Part shown: positions 19,001 to 26,006 of the stretch, in pieces
How positions within the stretch are numbered: the stretch's first letter is position 1
How the letters are laid out: each line of letters starts with the position of its first letter
DNA from: an uncultured Eubacteriales bacterium
GTDB taxonomy: Bacteria; Bacillota_A; Clostridia; Lachnospirales; Cellulosilyticaceae
DNA length: 26,006 nt
Direction of reading: 5' to 3'
Assembly (NCBI GenBank): GCA_900556665.1
Contig: USPX01000010.1
Location: 1-26,006 of the forward strand
Notes under the pieces: model-generated
Seen by the model: only the letters and a program-made list of their open reading frames with translations
Told to the model about the DNA's origin: nothing
The model's database searches: none
Made by a program: the position numbers and the translations under genes

Positions 19001-22000
19001 TATCCTCTATAAGCCAGTTAATCATGCTATTCTCATCATATAGTTTTCTACACTCTTCTACTAATTCACTAAGATGATTTTTCTTGATAAATCTACACCA
19101 CGCATAACAACTAACGCCTTCTTTTAATGATTTGCGTATAAGTTCGATACTATAGGTCTCTTGCCAAAGTTTATTAGCGCGACTTTTTAGATGTTCATAA
19201 GTCATTTCATCATAAAACTCAATTATAAGATCCTGAGTTTCGCTATGTTTTATAAACTCAATCATATCTTTAGCCCCTAATAGCTTTAAAGTGTCGAATT
19301 TAACTTTTTCTAAGTAATCTAAATACCATTCTATATACATTACACTATTATCTAACACTTCACATATTCCACCATCAGGCATGGTATCATAGAATAATGA
19401 ATTATAAAGCATAATCAAATATGTACATAACTCATAGTCTTCTAAACTCATCTCAAATAATTGTGGTAAGTCTAATGTAGTAGCAACCTCTATATTAATC
19501 TCCATTTGTATACTATTATGCTTTAACCCACCTATCAGGATATCACGTTGGTACTGTTTATTTTCTAATAGTTCCTTTTGTTGTAATAACATTTCTGTAA
19601 AGTAAACAGCACCCCAATCTACACTTAAGTCTAATACTTTAAAAGCAGCTTCTTGAAAAGGCTTTTGCTTAATCCATTTACTAAAGGCGAAGGCAATATA
19701 GCGTGAAAATTCCTCACCTTGTCCAATAATTTCATAGGTGGGAATAAGCTCTTCACACCATGGACTTATACAAGTCACTTGAATTGCTAACTTAAAAAGC
19801 TCTTTGTCTGAGGTCTCAAATAAGATTTTTTTAAAAAGCTGGTAAATATCTTGAGACAAACATTTTTCAGTTAAATACTTATCTAAAATGCCAATAAGCC
19901 CTAAAGCCCTTATTTCCATTTGCTTAAGCTTCTTTTGTATAAGTCTATATTCCGTTAGTTGCCCTTCTCTAATCTGCCCTATTAGATTACAAATACCCTT
20001 AGCTTCACACTCACTTTGCTCTGTCCCATCATTATAAAGAATATCTATTAATGCGGAAGAAACACGTATTCCCCCATCTTCTACAGGATTTAATATTTCT
20101 TCGATTTTTTGTTGATTTAGTATACCTGATGTCGTACATTCGTTAATTATTTGCCATACACTTTTTGGTCTATTAAACGGTACTACTTTCATCGGTTTCC
20201 CCACCTTTTATAGAAATATCTATCTCTTTATATGTCGTTTGTATTTCTTATATAACCTTATTATACGCCTATCCATAAACTATACCTACTATATTTTTAT
20301 ACGATTTCTACTGCCTCGATTTCCTCTATGCTTTGATAAGGCCCATTTTTACGATATAAGAAAGACTCATCGCCTAATAAAGTATCATCAATATGCATTA
20401 ACATCTTTCCAATGTCCTCACCAGGCTCTAATTGATTGGCCTCTAGAAAAGCTTTTAAATTATCTTCCTTCTTCATTGCTTCGAAGAAGTGCTCAACTTT
20501 AATGTATCCTTGATCCATATACTTATTAATCAGCTGCTGTAATCTTGGTGCGACTACTGAAAGTCCATTTAAGTCATCATATGACTTTTTATTTTCTCTC
20601 AAGATAATGTTTAAACCACCATCGTTATCTCTTTTATACTGGTCTTTAAAGTAATAGAAAATTATATTGTATAACCCATATTGGTCCTTAATACTTGTTC
20701 CTTTTAACTTTCCTTTAAATACATCATATAAATCATTGGTATTGATTTCACAAGCTGTTTCACTAGCTTTTGTTAAGTATGCATTGATTTCTTCTAAAAC
20801 TTCTTTTTTACATTTTACGCGACTACTATGTAAATATGTATTGCTTCCAACACATAAAATGTCTTCAATCTGCTTAATAATTTGCTCTACTGCCATTAAA
20901 CTATTTCCCAGGGCATAATTATACATTTTTTGTGCTTCAGCGTTTAAATTTTCTATTGCTTCTTCATCTAAATATAAAGGTTTTCTAACCTTAGCTTTAA
21001 AAATCGTTTCTAAAATATATGTACTTGTGATTTCTTTTTTACTATATAACTTACCACTCGCATGATATCCCATAGCTTCAAGCAAATTGTTAATTACATC
21101 TTTACCATATTTTTTTATCCCTATATTTGTAATAGCTTCATGAATCTTCTCTTTGTACTCATTTAATAGAAATACCTCTGGCAGTACTTCTCTTAAATCT
21201 TCCATTACTTCTTCCTCACCTACTACTTCGTGAAGAAATACCATGTCGAAAATAGGATGATAACTTAAATCATGGAAGGCATTATGTTTAATTAAATCTA
21301 TAATATAACCGTTCTTCTCACCCAAAACACCTTCAATTATATTAAAGGCAATATGGTCATCTCCTTTGTTTAAGAAGCTTAAAATCTCTACTAACTTACT
21401 ACTACGCATAATATCTGTAAGCTGCTCTACCGTTCTTATTTGTAATTTACTTGTTTCTTCTAAAGATAATCCTATCTTACTGGCTGTTTCTTCTAATGTG
21501 CAGCTTTCTATATAGCGTAACTTTAATATCTCTAATCCTTGTGCTTCTTCAAAGGCTTCAAAGGCAACACTTGGCATCACTACTTCATTTAACTTTTGAA
21601 TCGTTTCTTCTAAAACTGGTCTATATACTCGGTTACTTACTTCATTCATGCTTTTGCCTTGAAGATTCTTAAGCTTCAGCTTCTTGATGCCATTCGCTAC
21701 AACTTCACCATAAAGCATACTAACTTGTGCTAAATTATAGTTCTGAAATACCTCGTAAAGCTTTGGTGCAATGCAAATCTCATAGTCTGTGTCTACTATA
21801 CCTTCTTTTTGCATAATTCCTACACACTCAAAGCTACAGTCTTTCACGGCATACTGTGCTAATATATCTAATGTCTTTTTATATTTCTTTTCGCCTACAC
21901 CTGTATAGTTTTTATAACTTACTAAAAATGATGTTGTAATCTGTCCTAATTCACTAATTTCTTTAATCTTAGCAAGCTTACATAATGGTTCGAAATACAC

Positions 22001-25000
22001 ATCTTTAAATACATCCTTAATCTTCACAGTGCTATACATAGGCTGCACATTAATCATAATGTGCCAATCCAATGTACTTTCTAGTGCATCCCATTCTTCT
22101 TTTGTAAAAAGCTTCTCTACAGCTTTGAAATACACGTAGCCTTTAAACTTCTTAAGTAAATTTTTTATCTTACTTTCAGTCATGCCAGCATAGTCTAACA
22201 TAAAAGCTACTACACCACTGCTAATTTGACTTGTTTTTGTAATACCTTGTTTTTGTAACTCCTTAATAAGCTTCTCTTCATAAACTTTAGCTGCTATATA
22301 CTCTTCTAATGTTCTCTCAATTAACCCAGCTTCTGCTTCAAATTCTATCTTTGCATCTTCTACTGCTATATAATCAGTTATTTTCAAGCTATTTTCTTCT
22401 TGAATCACTTCTTGTTTTTCTTCTATATTCGCACTTGTTTCTTCTACTACAACTTGCGCAGCTACTGAAGCTTCTTCCTCTACTGGTGCTAGTACACTTT
22501 TTTCTTCTTCATGAGCTAGTACATCTAATTTTTCTTCTTTCTTTTGTGTACCTGTAAATATCTTTTTAAAAAATCTTTGTAATGGATTACCCATGTAACT
22601 TTCTCCTTCTTCCCCCATTAATAATCATTACCTTTATAGTATATGATTTTAAACTTTCTTTCAACAAACACCAAAACGACATTTTTCTTGCTTTATCATA
22701 ATTTTTATCTCATAATATACTATATTTTTAAATCAAAGGAGTATCACATTATGGCAGGTTATAAAGGTCATTTACGTGGGGGTGGCGTTACTGCACTTAT
22801 TTTAATCATTTTCTTAGCCCCTACCCTTGCAATTGCACGTACACCTCTTAACATTTTAATACTAGGTGTAAGTATTTTATTAGGAAGTTTGCTGCCTGAC
22901 ATTGATCATCCAAATAGTATATTAGGACGCCATGTTCTTTTTATCAGCAAACCACTTTATCGTAACTTTGGACATCGTAGTTTAACACATTCAGTATTCT
23001 TCGTTATCTTACTTGTCCTACTCTTTTCCTTAGCGCAACTTAATCTATTTGGTTTAGGTTTAGGGATTGGTATGCTTAGTCATATCATATTAGATTTATG
23101 CTGGCCAGGAAGTAGTGGTGTTGCTTTTTTATATCCATTTTATAGACGCCGTATCGATCTTATCCCTAATAACGTACATAAGAAAAAGCACTCTAAAAAA
23201 AGATATTAATCTATAAGATAACAACCTTTAAGATACTAACCAATCTTAAAATAATGATAGTTGCTCAACTTTATAAGATGATTGATATAAATTAATGATA
23301 TCTTTCATCTTATAAATGAGACCATACTTTTTACATTCTGTGGTAAATACTTGCCACAGTTTTTTTATTTCTATACTTGTACATTCATAGCTATTTCCAA
23401 AGTTCTCAATATACTTTTGTTGAAGTCCTGGAAAATGTTTATCTAATGCTTCAAAATAATATTCTCTTTGATTATCCCTAAGTGTCATTCCTATAGCTGG
23501 ATATATAAATCTTGCCCCATTTAAAGCAGCCTGTCGTACAATTTCTTTTATATTTCTTTCATTATCTTCAATAAAAGGTAATACTGGCATTAATAATAAC
23601 CCACAAGTAATACCTGCTTCTGATAAAGTCTGAATCGCTTTAAACCTTTCAGAAGTTGGTGCCACATGCGGCTCTACAATCTTACTTAATGTGTCATCAC
23701 AGGTTGTTATTGTCATCTTTACAAGTACGGGATTATTTCTTTTTATCTCCTTTAGTATATCTATATCACGTGTTACAAGTGGGCTTTTAGTAGCTATAGC
23801 TACACCGAAGCCATATTGTGCAATGAGCTCTAATCCACTCCTTGTTAAACCATACTTAGCCTCCATTGGATTATATGGATCTGACATAGACCCAGTTCCT
23901 ATTACACCACTTTTGATTTTACCTCTTAGCTCTCTTCTAATTATTTGAAGCGCATCCTTTTTCGCTTTAACAACATCAAAGTTTTCTACACCATAACAAC
24001 TACTTCTACTATCACAATAAATGCACCCATGACTACAGCCCTTATATATATTCATCTTATAATCTATGCCGAACCAATCATTTCCCTTACACCTAGTTAC
24101 AATCGTTTTAGCTGGTATCAATTCCATCCCTATTCCTCCTTTGTATCCCATACCTCTTATATCTCATTCCATCAATAAAAGAGCGCCTCTGCTTAATTTA
24201 TGGGCGCCCTCTTATATTTTCTACTCTCTAGTATATTAAAACTGTATTATCTTGTACATGATATTGACCTTCATAAATAGTGACTTCGCCACCATTAGGT
24301 TCATTCTGATCTTGGATACCTACAAATTCTTTGTACATATATATACCATTGGTTTCATTTTCCCACCACCAAGAAGTCACAACATATCGTGATTCTATAT
24401 AAGCACCAAATTCTAGATGTTGGTTAGCTGGAATTTCAATTTCTCCTTCTAAACCATAATGTCCCTTAATGATGCGTTTACCATTTACCTTAATATCTTC
24501 GTAAATTTGATTGATATCATATCTTAATACGCCTTGAAGTTCTTTATGGTTTATCTGACAAACCCCTTCTTCTTCTAAATTCTTAGTATCTACAGCATAA
24601 ATTGTTTCTATCTGCGTTTTAAAATCCTTCTCTCTATAATAAATATACCCATCTTTTATACCTAAATAACGTACCCAACCATCACACCAACGTTTTTTTA
24701 TTTCTTCAAATGGTATGTTGTCTTCTTTTTGTTTAATACCCTCTACTAATTGTTTTAATGAAATGACATATAGCCCCTCTATTTCATGTACCTTACTAGC
24801 CTCTAATTTCTTGGCTTCAATGATATCATATATTTCTTCATACTCATAATCTTCCATATAACATTCATTAAATACTACCCACTCATCCCCATCATGTGTA
24901 AAGCAAGGAATATATCTTGTTAAACCATGAATAACTGAAAGTCCTTTAGTTAATTTAGACTCTGTAACTTCATAGCTCATACCTTCTTCAACATCGCATA

Positions 25001-26006
25001 AATAAAAAACATCTTCTTCTTTCTTATTTTCTCCGCTCACAAAGAAGTATCTTTCATTAATTGCAATAATCTGCTCTGCTTCTATCTCACCTATCTCAAT
25101 ATTAATTGCCTTTATTAACTTTCCTGTTGATTTTTCTAATATTACAACACCTAATTGCCCTCGTAAATTTAGTTTAAAGAGAATTAATTGATTTTTGTAG
25201 ATATAAGAACGTTGCATATAAAATGCATCTTCATCTAATTTATATCTCCATATAATCTTATCTTCTTTATCACTTATCTCCCTTTTCCTTACTTCATAAA
25301 AGTATTTTTTCCTCTCCTTAACTTGTACGGCATAAAATATAGATTCACCTTCTACTTTGATAAGTTCAATATCTGAGTACCATGATCTACTTTGTGTTAA
25401 ATTAACTATTCTCATATGCTATTCTCCTTAATTTACAAACTATGCCTTTTTACATTTTTATGCTTTTTATTTTACTTTATGCTTTTAGAACACCTGTCTT
25501 ATAGATATTACATAAAAAGAGGAACATTTTCTAATGTCCCTCCTTATATGTTTCTTCTAAAATGTCATCTTGTTCTATTAAAATAAATCTTCCTGTAATA
25601 TATCTATTCATATGTAATTTACCTACTTATTTTTAGTGAATTACAAACCCCAATTCTGTTATTACTTCTCTATCTTTTGCTACATTATTACCGTACTAAA
25701 TTACTAAATCTTTCGTTACACCCCCATTAATTCCAACTTCATACACATGCTTTTAAAAAAATTCCTAGAGCTTTTTAAATTATTATAATAACGTGTAATT
25801 ATTATTTTATAATTATCTACCTTAAATGTAAACCATTTTGATTAGAATTGTTTATTTTATTAGAATTTTGAATTTATAGCACTCAAACTTATTTTTATGT
25901 TATACAACAAGACCTAAAGTTTAGCTTTGTTTTCAGATTATATAAAAAATTTTGTAACTGTTCAGCCACAGGCTGAATAAATATATTTTTTACTGTGGAT
26001 AAACGA

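Overview
The window looks like chromosomal DNA of an AT-rich, anaerobic, spore-former-type Clostridia species (Lachnospirales-like). Signs are the low G+C, strong AGGAGG-type ribosome binding sites with some TTG starts, a secreted GH53 galactanase, a bacteriohemerythrin, and a thioredoxin reductase that lacks the NADPH-binding motif, as in clostridial ferredoxin-linked enzymes. A fibre-degrading Cellulosilyticum-like organism would fit, but that is an inference from gene content only. No rRNA, tRNA, CRISPR array, insertion sequence or prophage block was recognised.

Layout. The left edge (1-4.4 kb, minus strand) holds the first codons of a probable AAA-ATPase-like gene, a Nudix hydrolase, a secreted stalk-plus-propeller protein, a small sigma-70-like factor and a secreted GH53 endo-galactanase with a good promoter and terminator. 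From 4.6 to 7.2 kb lies a sigma factor/anti-sigma (DUF4367-type) pair on the plus strand, then a small secreted protein and a small anchored protein transcribed divergently around a perfect 14-bp inverted repeat. A spaced symmetrical inverted repeat (7287-7335) that no gene explains precedes a bacteriohemerythrin.

From 7.9 to 12.1 kb (minus strand) sits a compact group: a UvrD-like SF1 helicase with a RelE-like N-terminus and a repeat-rich C-terminus, a translationally coupled coiled-coil protein, and a second coiled-coil protein preceded by a LexA-box-like site. This is the best candidate for an undescribed system. At 12.2-15.6 kb come a membrane-anchored alpha/beta hydrolase and a GH2 glycosidase that has lost its N-terminus; its reading frame begins inside the T-tail of the hydrolase terminator.

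From 15.7 to 18.3 kb (minus strand) there is a thioredoxin/flavin reductase pair, a NifX/NifB-C-like small protein and a small alarmone synthetase. From 18.5 to 22.6 kb are two large unrecognised cytoplasmic proteins, one helical-repeat (HEAT-like) and one combining alpha-CTD-like modules with a sigma region-4-like helix-turn-helix. The right part has a YdjM-type membrane hydrolase, a radical SAM protein of the spore-photoproduct-lyase-like group and a probable propeller protein. The last 590 bases hold no intact gene, yet carry a strong minus-strand terminator, a decayed-looking reading frame, a short hairpin and a perfect DnaA-box match. Nearly all transcription units are short and bounded by visible intrinsic terminators.
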